From positions 310,001-374,000 of the forward strand of contig CAVPCW010000008.1 of NCBI GenBank assembly GCA_963702555.1: a stretch of 64,000 nucleotides of DNA. Reading direction: 5' to 3'. This DNA is from CAMFLJ01 sp963702555. GTDB taxonomy: Bacteria > Actinomycetota > Acidimicrobiia > Acidimicrobiales > Acidimicrobilacustridaceae. Numbering within the stretch: position 1 is the first letter of the stretch; every line of letters begins with the position of its first letter. Under the pieces are notes generated by a model, which saw nothing but the letters and a program-made list of their open reading frames with translations, did not search any database and had not been told where the DNA came from. Shown piece by piece: positions 35,149-44,185 of the stretch. The position numbers were made by a program, and so were the translations under genes.

Positions 35149-35939
35149 CCGCCCTCCTCGACCAGGAATGCCGCCTCGAGCGCGTCGGCGACGGTGCCTA
35201 CGAACGCGACTGCTCGAAGGTCTGGTGGGGCCACAACGCCCAGCACGGTGGTTACGCCCTGGCCCTCGCCCTGACCGCGCTCGACATGGAGCTCGGCGCC
35301 ACCGGCATGACCGTGCAGCAGGTCACCATGCAGTACCTGCGTCCGTTCGTCGACGGTCCGTTCCGGTGCGAGGTCACCGTCGAGCGCCAGGGCCGCACCA
35401 TGGCCAACACCACCGTGCGCATGTGGTCGGGCGGCAAGCTCGCCGGCCTGGTGTTGGCCTCGATGGCCCTGCGTCGCCCGGTCGGTGAGCTCATGTCGGC
35501 GCAGGCCCCCGACGTTGCGCCCTACGACCCCGACGAGGAGCCGCACCACTTCGGCTTCGGCCTTCCGGTCCACGAACGGGTGTGGTTCCAGCCCCGGATC
35601 ATGGAGGTCGGCGGTCCCGACCCGGGCCGTGTCGGTGGGTGGGTGCTGCCCCGCACGCCCGAGCTGATCGACCACCGCTGGGGCGCCCTGCTCGCCGACC
35701 TCTGGACGCCGGCGATCTACCACATGTGGCCCACGGGCCACATCGCCCAGAGCGCCGACCTGACCTACCACGCACGGGTCGAGCTGCCGCCCGACGCCTA
35801 CGAGCCCGGCACCCCGCTGCTGGTGGTGCTCACCACCCGCTCGTCGCAGGGCGGCTTCGTCGACGAGGACGCCGAGATCTGGTCGCCCGACGGCCGCCTG
35901 CTCGGCCTCGGCCGCCAGTCCCGCTACGTCCACGCCTGA
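35145..35939 (+). CDS. acyl-CoA thioesterase family protein (double hot-dog)
   Basis: 264 aa, the length of tandem hot-dog thioesterases (4HBT_3/TesB-like). Landmarks are WGHNAQHGGYALALAL near residue 25, TVQQVTMQYLRPFVDGP and, in the second half, QSADLTYHARVELPP and TRSSQGGFVDEDAEIWSPDG, where an acidic residue is expected. Predicted to hydrolyse acyl-CoA. Starts at GTG overlapping the P450 stop (GTGA), so it forms a two-gene operon. Confidence 0.85.
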   Translation: MTALLDQECRLERVGDGAYERDCSKVWWGHNAQHGGYALALALTALDMELGATGMTVQQVTMQYLRPFVDGPFRCEVTVERQGRTMANTTVRMWSGGKLAGLVLASMALRRPVGELMSAQAPDVAPYDPDEEPHHFGFGLPVHERVWFQPRIMEVGGPDPGRVGGWVLPRTPELIDHRWGALLADLWTPAIYHMWPTGHIAQSADLTYHARVELPPDAYEPGTPLLVVLTTRSSQGGFVDEDAEIWSPDGRLLGLGRQSRYVHA

Positions 35940-36060
35940 GGCGGATCGCCGTCGGCGCACCTGGGTAGAACCAGGATGCAGTCTCCCGGAGCCGACGTAA
36001 GCTCCCGGGGCGGCCGCACCACCGGGCACTCCGGGCGGCACCGATCAGGGGGATCAGCAC

Positions 36061-36942
36061 ATGGGCATGCCGACCGACATCGGCATCGTGGACCTCGGCA
36101 TGGGGTTCCCGTACCGCAGCATCGAGCAGAAGAAGGCGGCCTACGACTTCTTCAAGGCCAACCTCAAGGACCGCGAGTCGCTCGAGGAGATGGAGTTCCC
36201 GGCCCAGTACATGTTCAAGGACGTCCCCGACGTCGTCGGCCCCGACGTCGATCCGGTCCAGTGGATCGTCGAGAAGATGGACGCCTTCAACATCGAGCAG
36301 TGCATGACCGGGCTCAACGACGACTCCATCCGGGCCAAGGCCGAGCACCCCGGCCGCTTCCACCTGTGCGCCTCGGCCGACCCCAACAAGGGCATGGACA
36401 CCGTCCGCCAGCTCAAGCGCCAGAAGGACGAGCACAACATCGTCGCCGCCATGACCTTCCCGTCGGGCATGGTCCCGCAGGTCGGCATCGGCGACAAGAA
36501 GATGTACCCGATCTACGCCACGTGCTGTGAGCTCGACATCCCGATCTGCATCAACGGCGGCATCGTCGGGCCCCGCATGCCGAGCTGGCCCCAGCACGTC
36601 GAGCAGTTCGACGAGGTCTGCTACGACTTCCCCGAGCTCACCATGGTGATGATGCACGGCGGCGAGCCGTGGACCGAGCTGGCCGTGAAGCTCATGCTCA
36701 AGTGGCCCGGCCTCCACTACATGACGAGCGCCTTCGCCCCGAAGCACTACCCGAAGGACATCATCAAGTACGCCAACAGCCGGGGCGCCGACAAGATCAT
36801 GTACTGCGGCTACTTCCCGGCCGGCCTGAGCCTCGAGCGCCAGTTCACCGACATGCCGAACGTGCCGTTCAAGGACGAGGTCTGGCCCAAGTTCCTGCGC
36901 GAGAACGCCCTGCGCGTCTTCAAGCTCGACCAGGACCAGTAG
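36061..36942 (+). CDS. amidohydrolase-2-like protein with altered metal site
   Basis: 293 aa TIM-barrel protein of the amidohydrolase-2 superfamily, for example FHLCASADPNKGMDTVRQL, ELTMVMMHGGEPWTELAVKL and YANSRGADKIMYCGYFP. The N-terminal HxH is absent (VDLGMGFPY instead) and the usual Asp of GSD-P is replaced by Gly (CGYFP). It either binds metal differently, as in some decarboxylase relatives, or is non-catalytic. GC-poorer codons (AAG, ATC) are frequent, suggesting high expression. GGGGGA precedes ATG 36061. It ends four bases from the convergent PhyH gene. Confidence 0.78.
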   Translation: MGMPTDIGIVDLGMGFPYRSIEQKKAAYDFFKANLKDRESLEEMEFPAQYMFKDVPDVVGPDVDPVQWIVEKMDAFNIEQCMTGLNDDSIRAKAEHPGRFHLCASADPNKGMDTVRQLKRQKDEHNIVAAMTFPSGMVPQVGIGDKKMYPIYATCCELDIPICINGGIVGPRMPSWPQHVEQFDEVCYDFPELTMVMMHGGEPWTELAVKLMLKWPGLHYMTSAFAPKHYPKDIIKYANSRGADKIMYCGYFPAGLSLERQFTDMPNVPFKDEVWPKFLRENALRVFKLDQDQ

Positions 36943-36946
36943 CCGG

Positions 36947-37768
36947 CTACCGGATCCGGTCCCAGACCATCTCGCTGGGGCGGTTCGGATCGAACCAGGT
37001 GCCCGGGTCGACCTGGTCGACGTGGCCCATGAGCCCCCGGTACACCGAGTAGCCCACCATCCGCTGCAGGCGCGGCGGAAGCTGGGCGACGTAGTCGCGG
37101 TCGAGGGCGAGGAGCTGGTCCTCCTCCTGGCGCAGCCAGCCGGCGCACAGGTTCGACACGATGCCGAGCCGCCGCTCGTCGGTGGTGTTGAGGCCGCCGC
37201 CGTGCCACACCGAGCCGTCGTAGACGAGCACGCTGCCGGCCGGCATCACCGCCTCGACCCAGCCCTCGGTGACCTCGCCCTTGCCGGGGATGTGGTCGAA
37301 CCGGTGCGAGCCGGGCACGATCCGCGTCGCCCCGTTCTCCGGGGTGAAGTCGGTGAGCGCCCAGATGGCGAGGCACGTGATCGGCAGGTGCGGTCGGGGC
37401 AGGGGGATGGAGCCGTCGTCGGAGTGGAACGGCTGGGGCTCCTGACCCGGCCCCATGGAGATGGCGGTGAGCGACGAGAGCAGCAGGCCCTCGTCGAGCA
37501 CGCCCTCGGCCAGCGAGAGCGTCGGCCCGAACAGGGGCACGTTGGCGAAGAACGGGTCGCGCCCGAGCAGGTTGAACAACCGCCGGGTCTGCCGACCGAG
37601 GAAGACGTTGGTGCCGAGTCCGGTGCCGGCGTCGTCCATCGCCCGGTCGATGCGCTCGACCAGCTCGAGGCGCAGGTCGTCTGGGACCACCTCCTCGAGG
37701 ACGGTGAAGCCCTGGTCGGCGATCTCGGTGAGGTGACGCTCCCGTTCCCCCGGAGCCCAGTCGTGCAT
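36947..37768 (-). CDS. phytanoyl-CoA dioxygenase (PhyH) family protein
   Basis: 273 aa Fe(II)/2-oxoglutarate oxygenase. The facial triad is His115, Asp117 (PFHSDDG) and His189 (VWHGGG); Arg149 in NGATRIVPGSH may help bind 2-oxoglutarate. It likely hydroxylates a lipid-type or other small substrate. It diverges from an SDR gene with only 17 bases between the start codons, and the two promoters overlap, so both enzymes are probably made at the same time and may act in sequence. Confidence 0.9.
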   Translation of the reverse strand: MHDWAPGERERHLTEIADQGFTVLEEVVPDDLRLELVERIDRAMDDAGTGLGTNVFLGRQTRRLFNLLGRDPFFANVPLFGPTLSLAEGVLDEGLLLSSLTAISMGPGQEPQPFHSDDGSIPLPRPHLPITCLAIWALTDFTPENGATRIVPGSHRFDHIPGKGEVTEGWVEAVMPAGSVLVYDGSVWHGGGLNTTDERRLGIVSNLCAGWLRQEEDQLLALDRDYVAQLPPRLQRMVGYSVYRGLMGHVDQVDPGTWFDPNRPSEMVWDRIR

Positions 37769-37785
37769 CGCCCTAGTCTGCCGCC
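37769..37785. promoter_or_regulatory. 17-bp bidirectional leaderless promoter
   Basis: The whole spacer between divergent ATG codons 37768 and 37786 holds TAGTCT on the plus strand (37774-37779) and CAGACT on the minus strand (37775-37780). Each ends six bases before its ATG, so both genes would start transcription on their start codon, 18 bp apart. Confidence 0.6.
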
Positions 37786-38634
37786 ATGCAGATCGAACAG
37801 GGGATGGTCGCCGTCATCACCGGCGCCGGCAGCGGCATCGGCCGGGCCATGGCGGAGCTGGCGGCGTCGCGGGGGATGAAGGTCGTCGGGGCCGATGTCG
37901 AGGAGCCGAGGCTGGCCGAGACGATCGACGAGATCGTGCGCCGCGGCGGCGAGGCGCACGGCGTGCCGACCGACGTGTCGGTGCCCGAGCAGATCGAGCG
38001 CCTGGCCGACGAGGCGTGGTCCCGCTACGGCGGGGTGAACCTGCTGTGCAACAACGCCGGCGTGTTCAGCGGCGGCCTGATGTGGGAGCGCACCCTCGCC
38101 GACTGGGAGTGGGTGATGGGCGTCAACCTCTACGGCCTCGTCAACGCGGTGCGCACGTTCGTGCCCCGACTGCTGGCCGACGGCGGGCCCGCCCACATCG
38201 TGAACACCGCCTCGATGGGCGGCCTCGTCACCGGCGGGTTCTCGGGCCCGTACTTCACCTCCAAGTTCGCGGCCGTCGGGCTCACCGAGTGCCTGGCCCA
38301 CGACCTGCGGATCACCGGCGCCCCCATCGGCGTCTCCACCCTCGTGCCGAGCCTGGTGGCCACGGGCATCGCCAGCTCGCAGCGCAACCGGCCCGAGCGC
38401 TGGGTCGACCGCGGCGCCGAGCGCAAGGAGGACGAGGAGTTCGTCCTCGCCGCCATGACCGACGCCACCCTCGGCGCCGGCATGCCTCCGGCCGAGGTCG
38501 CCCAGCTCGTGCTCGACGCCGTCGAGGCCGAGCAGTTCTGGATCCCCACCAAGCCGAGCTACCACGACCAGATCCGGGTGCGGCACGAGGACATGCAGGC
38601 CCTGCGCCACCCCGCCCCGGCCGATCTGGACTGA
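37786..38634 (+). CDS. SDR family oxidoreductase
   Basis: 282 aa. Cofactor motif TGAGSGIG (12-19), NNAG (89-92), catalytic Ser143, Tyr156 and Lys160 (YFTSK). The region after the active site (LVPSLVATGIASSQRNRPERW) matches SDRs acting on bulky hydrophobic alcohols, but substrate is not determinable. It is paired with the PhyH gene through a shared promoter and is leaderless. An imperfect hairpin 34 bases beyond its stop probably ends the transcript. Confidence 0.9.
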   Translation: MQIEQGMVAVITGAGSGIGRAMAELAASRGMKVVGADVEEPRLAETIDEIVRRGGEAHGVPTDVSVPEQIERLADEAWSRYGGVNLLCNNAGVFSGGLMWERTLADWEWVMGVNLYGLVNAVRTFVPRLLADGGPAHIVNTASMGGLVTGGFSGPYFTSKFAAVGLTECLAHDLRITGAPIGVSTLVPSLVATGIASSQRNRPERWVDRGAERKEDEEFVLAAMTDATLGAGMPPAEVAQLVLDAVEAEQFWIPTKPSYHDQIRVRHEDMQALRHPAPADLD

Positions 38635-38667
38635 GTTCCACCGCACGAAAGGCCTGGTCAGCGCCTC

Positions 38668-38688
38668 TTTCGGAGAAATCTCCGGAAA
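38668..38688. terminator. hairpin between SDR and hrpA
   Basis: TTTCGGAG, loop AAAT, CTCCGGAAA forms an 8-bp stem with one bulged base. The surrounding 40 bases repeat GAAATC three times (near 38674, 38684 and 38694), unusual in this GC-rich window. Confidence 0.45.
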
Positions 38689-38815
38689 TCCCGAGAAATC
38701 GCTCAAGTCCGGGGACGATCCTGCCGATCAGGTGAGCGGGAGAGTTGCGTCCGGCGACGCGGTGACCGAGGCGGTCAGGACCGTCCCGCTCCCTGACTCC
38801 GTATCCTCGTCGGCT

Positions 38816-41800
38816 GTGCCCCGCCGACCGTCGCCCGAGCTCGTCGAGCGACGCCGGGAGTCGGTGCCCCGCATCACCTATCCCGAGCAGCTCCCGATCT
38901 CGGAGCGCCGCCAGGAGATCAGTGACGCCATCCGCGACCACCAGGTCGTGATCGTCGCCGGCGAGACCGGCTCGGGGAAGACCACCCAGATCCCCAAGAT
39001 CTGCCTCGAGCTCGGGCGCGGCGTCGAGGGGATGATCGGGCACACCCAGCCCCGACGGCTGGCGGCCCGCACAGTGGCCAGCCGCATCGCCGAGGAGCTC
39101 CACGTCGAGGTCGGCCAGGCCGTCGGCTACGCCGTGCGCTTCACCGACCAGGTCGGCGACCGCACCCTCGTGAAGCTGATGACCGACGGCATCCTGCTCA
39201 ACGAGCTCCAGCGCGACCGCATGCTGTGGGCCTACGACACGATCATCATCGACGAGGCCCACGAGCGCAGCCTCAACATCGACTTCATCCTCGGCTACCT
39301 CGCCCAGCTGCTGCCGAAGCGCCCCGACCTCAAGGTCATCGTCACCTCGGCCACCATCGAGACCGAGCGCTTCTCCGAGCACTTCGGTGGCGCGCCGATC
39401 ATCGAGGTCAGCGGCCGCACCTTCCCGGTCGAGATGCGGTACCGGCCCCTCGACGAGGAGGGCGGCGACCAGATCGCCGGCATCACCGACGCGGTGAAGG
39501 AGCTGCGCCGGGCCGGCCCCGGCGACGTGCTCGTGTTCCTCTCCGGCGAGCGCGAGATCCGTGACACGGCCGATGCCCTGCGGGCCCTCGACCTGCCCGA
39601 CACCGAGGTGCTCCCGCTCTACGCCCGGCTGTCCACCGCCGAGCAGCAACGTGTGTTCCAGGACCACCCCGGCCGCCGCGTCGTGCTGGCGACCAACGTG
39701 GCCGAGACCTCCATCACCGTGCCCGGCATCCGGTACGTGGTCGACCCCGGGTTCGCCCGCATCTCCCGGTTCAGTCAGCGCCTCAAGGTGCAGCGCCTCC
39801 CCATCGAGGAGGTGTCGCAGGCGTCGGCCAACCAGCGGGCCGGCCGCTGCGGGCGCGTGGCCGACGGCATCTGCATCCGCCTCTACTCCGAGGAGGACTT
39901 CGACGCCCGCCCCGAGTACACCGACCCCGAGATCCTCCGCACCAACCTGGCGTCGGTCATCCTCCAGATGACGAACATCGGCCTCGGCGACGTCGAGGCG
40001 TTCCCGTTCCTCGACCCGCCCGACCGCCGCGCCATCGCCGACGGCGTGCGCCTCCTCGAGGAGCTGGGCGCGCTGGAGCAGGGCGAACGCCGCCTCACCC
40101 CGATCGGTCGTCGCCTCGCGCGCCTGCCCATCGACCCGCGCTTCGGGCGCATGGTGCTCGAGGCGGGGGAGCGGGGCTGCCTGCGCGAGGTGCTGATCAT
40201 CGCCGCCGGCCTCTCGATCCAGGACCCCCGCGAACGCCCGGCCGAGGAGCGCGACCGCGCCGACCAGCTCCACGCCCGCTTCAACGAGGGCAACAGCGAC
40301 TTCCTCGCCTACGTGAACCTCTGGACCTACACGCGAGAGAAGCAGCGGGAGCTCTCGGGCAACCGCTTCCGGCGGCTCTGCCGCGACGAGCTGCTCAACT
40401 TCCTGCGCATCCGCGAGTGGCAGGACGTGCACAGCCAGCTGCGCAAGATCGTCGCCGACCTCGGGATGCACCAGAACCGCGCGGAGGCCGAGCCCGACGA
40501 GGTGCACCGCGCCCTGCTCGCCGGGCCTGCTCAGCCACGTCGGCCAGAAGGACGGCGACACCCGCGAGTTCCTCGGCGCCCGCAACGCCCGCTTCTCGAT
40601 CTTCCCCGGCTCGGCGCTGTCGAAGAAGCCGCCGGCGTGGGTGATGGCCGCCGAGCTGGTCGAGACCAGCCGGCTGTTCGCCCGCACCGTCGCCCGCATC
40701 GAGCCCGAGTGGGCCGAGGAGCTGGGCGCCCACCTGGTGAAGCGCAGCTACAGCGAGCCCCACTGGTCGGCCAAGCGGGGCTCGGCCATGGCCCGCGAGC
40801 GGGTCACCCTCTACGGCCTCTCGGTCGTCGCCGACCGGCTGGTGCCCCTCGGCCGCATCGACCCCGACCTGGCCCGCGAGCTGTTCATCCGTCACGCCCT
40901 GGTCGAGGGCGACTGGCACACCCACCACACGATGTTCCGCCGCAACCACGAGCTGCTCGCCGACGTCGACGACCTCGAGAACCGCTTCCGTCGGCGCGAC
41001 ATCGCCGACGGCGACGCCTCGCTCGAACGGCTCTACGACGAGCGCCTGCCGGCCAAGGTCGTGTCCGCCCGCCACTTCGACTCGTGGTGGAAGAAGGAGA
41101 AGCGCCGGAGCCCCGACCTTCTCACCTTCACCGTCGACGACCTGCTCACCGCGGCGGCTGACGACCTCCGGGAGGACGACTTCCCCGGCCAGTGGGAGCA
41201 GGGCTCGCTCGCCCTCGGCCTCTCCTACCTCTACGAGCCGGGCTCACCCGACGACGGCGTCGCCGTCCACGTGCCCGTCGCGGTGCTGAACCAGCTCCGC
41301 CCCGACGGCTTCGAGTGGCTCGTGCCCGGCCTGCGCGCCGAGCTCGTGACCGCGCTCGTGCGGTCGCTGCCCAAGGAGCTGCGCCGCGAGCTCGGCCCGG
41401 TGCCCGAGCACGTCGAGGCGTTCCTCGCCGAGAACGGGCCCGCCGACGGCCCGCTGCTGCCCCTGCTCTCGCGCCACATGGGGCGGGCCGCCTCCACCCG
41501 CATCGACGACCGCGCCTGGAACCTCGACGCCCTGCCGCCCCACCTGCGCATCACCTTCCGGGTCGAGGGCGACGACGGCGAGGTGCTCGGCGAGTCGAAG
41601 GACCTCGCCCGCCTCCAGGCCCGCCTCGCCCGCGACGTGCGCAGCGCCCTGGCCGAGGCCACCAGCTCGTTCGAGCGCCACGGCCTCACCGACTGGGACT
41701 TCGGCGAGCTTCCCCGCAAGGTCCGCCACGACGTCGGCGGCCAGGCGGTCGAGGGCTACCCGGCCATCGTCGACGAGGGCACCTCGGTCGGCCTGCGGCT

Positions 41801-42548
41801 GGTCGACACGGCCGCCGAGCAGGTCCGCACCACGTGGCGCGGCGAGCGCCGCCTGCTCCGGCTCACCGTGCCGCTCTCGATGAAGGGCATCACGGGTCGG
41901 CTCACCAACGCCACCCGCCTCGGTCTGGCGTCGAGCCCCTACGACTCCGTCGATATCCTGCTCGAGGAGTGCGTCATCACCTGCATCGACGCCCTCATGC
42001 GCGCCAACGGCGCCCCCGTGTGGAACGCGGTCGGCTGGGACGACCTGCGGGCCGCGGTGCGCGACGACCTCGACCCCGACGTGCTCGCCACCGTGCGGGT
42101 GGTCGGCGACATCCTGGCCGAGGCCCGCTCGATCGACAGCCGCATCGCCGAGGTGGCCCCCGTGGCGTTCGGCCCCGCCCTCGACGACGTCGCCGAGCAG
42201 CGCGGCACCCTCGTCTACCCGGGCTTCGTGGCGGCCTCGGGCAGGGACCGCCTGCCCGACGTGCTGCGCTACCTGCAGGCCATCACCTTCCGCCTCGACA
42301 GGCTCCACGAGTCGGTGGCCCGGGATGCCAAGCGGATGGCGACCGTGCACGCCGTCGACGCACGCTTCGCCGCCGTGCTCGAGGCCATCCCGCCGGGCGG
42401 CCCCGCCGACGCCGAGATCACCCGCATCGGCTGGATGATCGAGGAGCTCCGGGTCAGCCTCTTCGCCCAGCCCCTCGGCGCCGCGCCCGGCACCTCGGAG
42501 AAGCGCATCCTGGACGCCATTGACGCTGTAAGTAGGCTGGCTCCATGA
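38816..42548 (+). CDS. hrpA: ATP-dependent RNA helicase HrpA (DEAH), frameshifted
   Basis: About 1,240 aa once repaired, the HrpA length. It has Walker A GETGSGKTTQIP, DEAH in IIIDEAHERS, SAT, the QRAGRCGR motif VI, the helicase-associated and OB-fold region and the long HrpA C-terminal DUF3418 region. The frame shifts near 40525, where GCCGGGCCTG would read correctly as GCCGGCCTG (LLAGLLSHVGQKD), so an inserted G is likely. HrpA unwinds RNA and in E. coli rescues stalled ribosomes. GTG 38816 has TATCCT eight bases upstream; GTG 38732 or 38762 are alternatives. Its stop overlaps the next ATG. Confidence 0.9.
42533..42538 (+). promoter_or_regulatory. -10 box of a leaderless promoter (TAGGCT)
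   Basis: TAGGCT lies inside the last codons of hrpA and ends six bases before ATG 42545, giving the secreted-protein gene its own leaderless start. Confidence 0.55.
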
Positions 42549-43486
42549 CGTCCTTCTCCGTGTCACGTCGCGTCCTGGCGGGCGGCGCTGCCGCCACGGC
42601 CGGCATCGCCACCATCGCCGCCCCTGTCCTGTCCGGTCCGGCCGCCGCCGCCGACCCGACCGATGGCACCGCCGACGGCGCGGCCGCGTCCCCGCAGGCC
42701 GTCCCGGCGCCGGGCCTCTACGAGAGCTGCACGGCCTACTTCGGCCTGGTCAAGGGCAACAGCGACCTCGTGAGCTACGACGTGAAGACCGTCGGTCCCG
42801 TCTCGCCCGATCCGGTGCTCGGCTCGAACCTGGTGCCGGTCCTCACCGTGCAGGGCGGCGGCGGCGAGGTGCAGTGCATCCCCGAGCTCGGCTGGACCGA
42901 CGAGGCCAGCTGGGCCTCGTGGATCGACTGGGACCTCACCACCTTCACCTACCCCGGCACCGGCTACTACCTCATCCCGAGCACCTACGGCGCCGAGTTC
43001 GACACCCCCGCCGGGCTCTTCATCCCGGAGTCGACGAGCATCCGCTTCGACACCAGCATCGAGGGGGTGACGGTCACCTGGGCCCCTGCCGGCCCGGCGG
43101 CCACCGAGACGGGATGGTTCCCCTTCGGCCCCATCGCACTCACGCCCACCGCGAAGGGTGTGCCCGAGACGCTTGCCCGAATCGGGGCCGCCGGCGGTGA
43201 CGCCGACGCCGTCGCACTGGCCGAGCAGATCCTGGTCGACGAGACGTGTGACAACGCCGACCCGGGGCTCGTGTCGCTCGCCGACGCGATGTCGGTCATC
43301 TACGGCGGCGAGATCTTCGCCAGCTGCGGGAACGTCGAGGTGGCCACCTGGGAGCTCTACCGAGCGGAACTGTTCGACCTGATGGTCGAGCGCAGCCTGG
43401 TCGTGGTCACGCTCACGGCTCCCACGCCGACCACCACCGGCGACGTCGCCGCCGACGTGGTCGTCGCTCCGACCTTCACCGGCTGA
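42545..43486 (+). CDS. secreted protein with VAPTFTG C-terminus (family D)
   Basis: 313 aa exported protein. An SRR-containing N-terminus (MTSFSVSRRVLAGGAAATAG) leads to a hydrophobic core and an AAA cleavage site near residue 36; the twin Arg allows Tat export as an option. The body is Trp/Gly-rich, with several Cys (ESCTAYFGL, EVQCIPEL, DETCDNAD, FASCGN) that could form disulfides, and shows no domain I know. It ends PTPTTTGDVAADVVVAPTFTG-type sequence: a Thr/Pro linker, DVA, then VAPTFTG at the C-terminus, the same tail plan as the three paralogs at 17.8-21 kb although the bodies differ. Starts with ATGA overlap on hrpA. Confidence 0.75.
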   Translation: MTSFSVSRRVLAGGAAATAGIATIAAPVLSGPAAAADPTDGTADGAAASPQAVPAPGLYESCTAYFGLVKGNSDLVSYDVKTVGPVSPDPVLGSNLVPVLTVQGGGGEVQCIPELGWTDEASWASWIDWDLTTFTYPGTGYYLIPSTYGAEFDTPAGLFIPESTSIRFDTSIEGVTVTWAPAGPAATETGWFPFGPIALTPTAKGVPETLARIGAAGGDADAVALAEQILVDETCDNADPGLVSLADAMSVIYGGEIFASCGNVEVATWELYRAELFDLMVERSLVVVTLTAPTPTTTGDVAADVVVAPTFTG

Positions 43487-43497
43487 TCGTCGGCGGC

Positions 43498-44133
43498 GTG
43501 GCCGAGGTCCCGCCCGCCGGCACCCCGGCCTGGTACGTCCGCGAGGAGCCCCTTCCCGGGGGTCGCTGGCGCGTCCGGTGCATCGTCGACGACCGCCACG
43601 GTGACGGCGAGGTGGTCGACGACCCCACCGGTAGCGAGGACTCCTTCGTCCTGTGGCGGGCCGGCCTCGACGACGAGGGCCGGCCCTTCGTCCGCGTCGA
43701 CCCGGCGGCGGTGCCCGACGCGCCGCCGCTCTGGTTCGTCGAGCTCCACGAACGTGACGCCTCCCCCCGGGCGGTGACCATCGTCGGGTTCGCGACCGAG
43801 CACCTCCCTCCCGGCACGGTGGTGCCCGACACCGTGTTCTTCCACCTGCCCGTGCGCAGCGAGGAGCAGGTCGCCGCGCTGCGCTGGTGGCCCGACGAGG
43901 CGGTCGTCGACCAGGTCTTCGTGGGCGACGCATGGCGCCGGCGCCACGCGGCCACCGCCGTCATCTACGCGGCATCGGCGTTCCACCAGTTCAACGGCTG
44001 GCCCGGTCGCCTCCACAGCGACGGCCGGCGCACGACGATGGGCGACCAGCTCGTGGCCGGGCTCCGGCACCCCGACCGCATCGCCGCGCTCAGCGAGCGC
44101 ATGGACCCGATGGATCCCTCGGCTCGCCCCTGA
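43498..44133 (+). CDS. conserved hypothetical protein
   Basis: 211 aa soluble protein. It is acidic, with a basic block AWRRRHAATAVIYAASAFHQF followed by GRLHSDGRRTTMGDQLVAG, which has the look of a small DNA- or nucleotide-binding helical region, but I do not recognise a family. The N-terminal 60 residues are beta-rich (WYVREEPLPGGRWRVRCIVD). GTG 43498 starts 11 bases after the stop of the secreted-protein gene. No function assigned. Confidence 0.6.
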   Translation: MAEVPPAGTPAWYVREEPLPGGRWRVRCIVDDRHGDGEVVDDPTGSEDSFVLWRAGLDDEGRPFVRVDPAAVPDAPPLWFVELHERDASPRAVTIVGFATEHLPPGTVVPDTVFFHLPVRSEEQVAALRWWPDEAVVDQVFVGDAWRRRHAATAVIYAASAFHQFNGWPGRLHSDGRRTTMGDQLVAGLRHPDRIAALSERMDPMDPSARP

Positions 44134-44152
44134 GCCCCACCGGGCCGGTCAC

Positions 44153-44158
44153 TAGAGT
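44153..44158 (+). promoter_or_regulatory. -10 box (TAGAGT) of the alkyl sulfatase gene
   Basis: TAGAGT is followed by a leader of about 20 bases that contains GAGGGGAG five bases before ATG 44186, a conventional promoter and ribosome site, in contrast to the leaderless genes nearby. Confidence 0.5.
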
Positions 44159-44185
44159 CGGCCGCCTCGCACGAGGGGAGCGACC

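Noticed and set aside
40500..40560. Programmed ribosomal frameshift in hrpA
   Set aside because: The site GCCGGGCCTG is not slippery and lacks a following structure I can see. Removing one G restores a normal HrpA, and identical GGGCC-type errors occur in other genes here.
42545..43486. LPXTG sortase signal on the VAPTFTG protein
   Set aside because: No hydrophobic helix or positive tail follows the TG; reading past the stop does not reveal one either. No sortase gene lies in the window.
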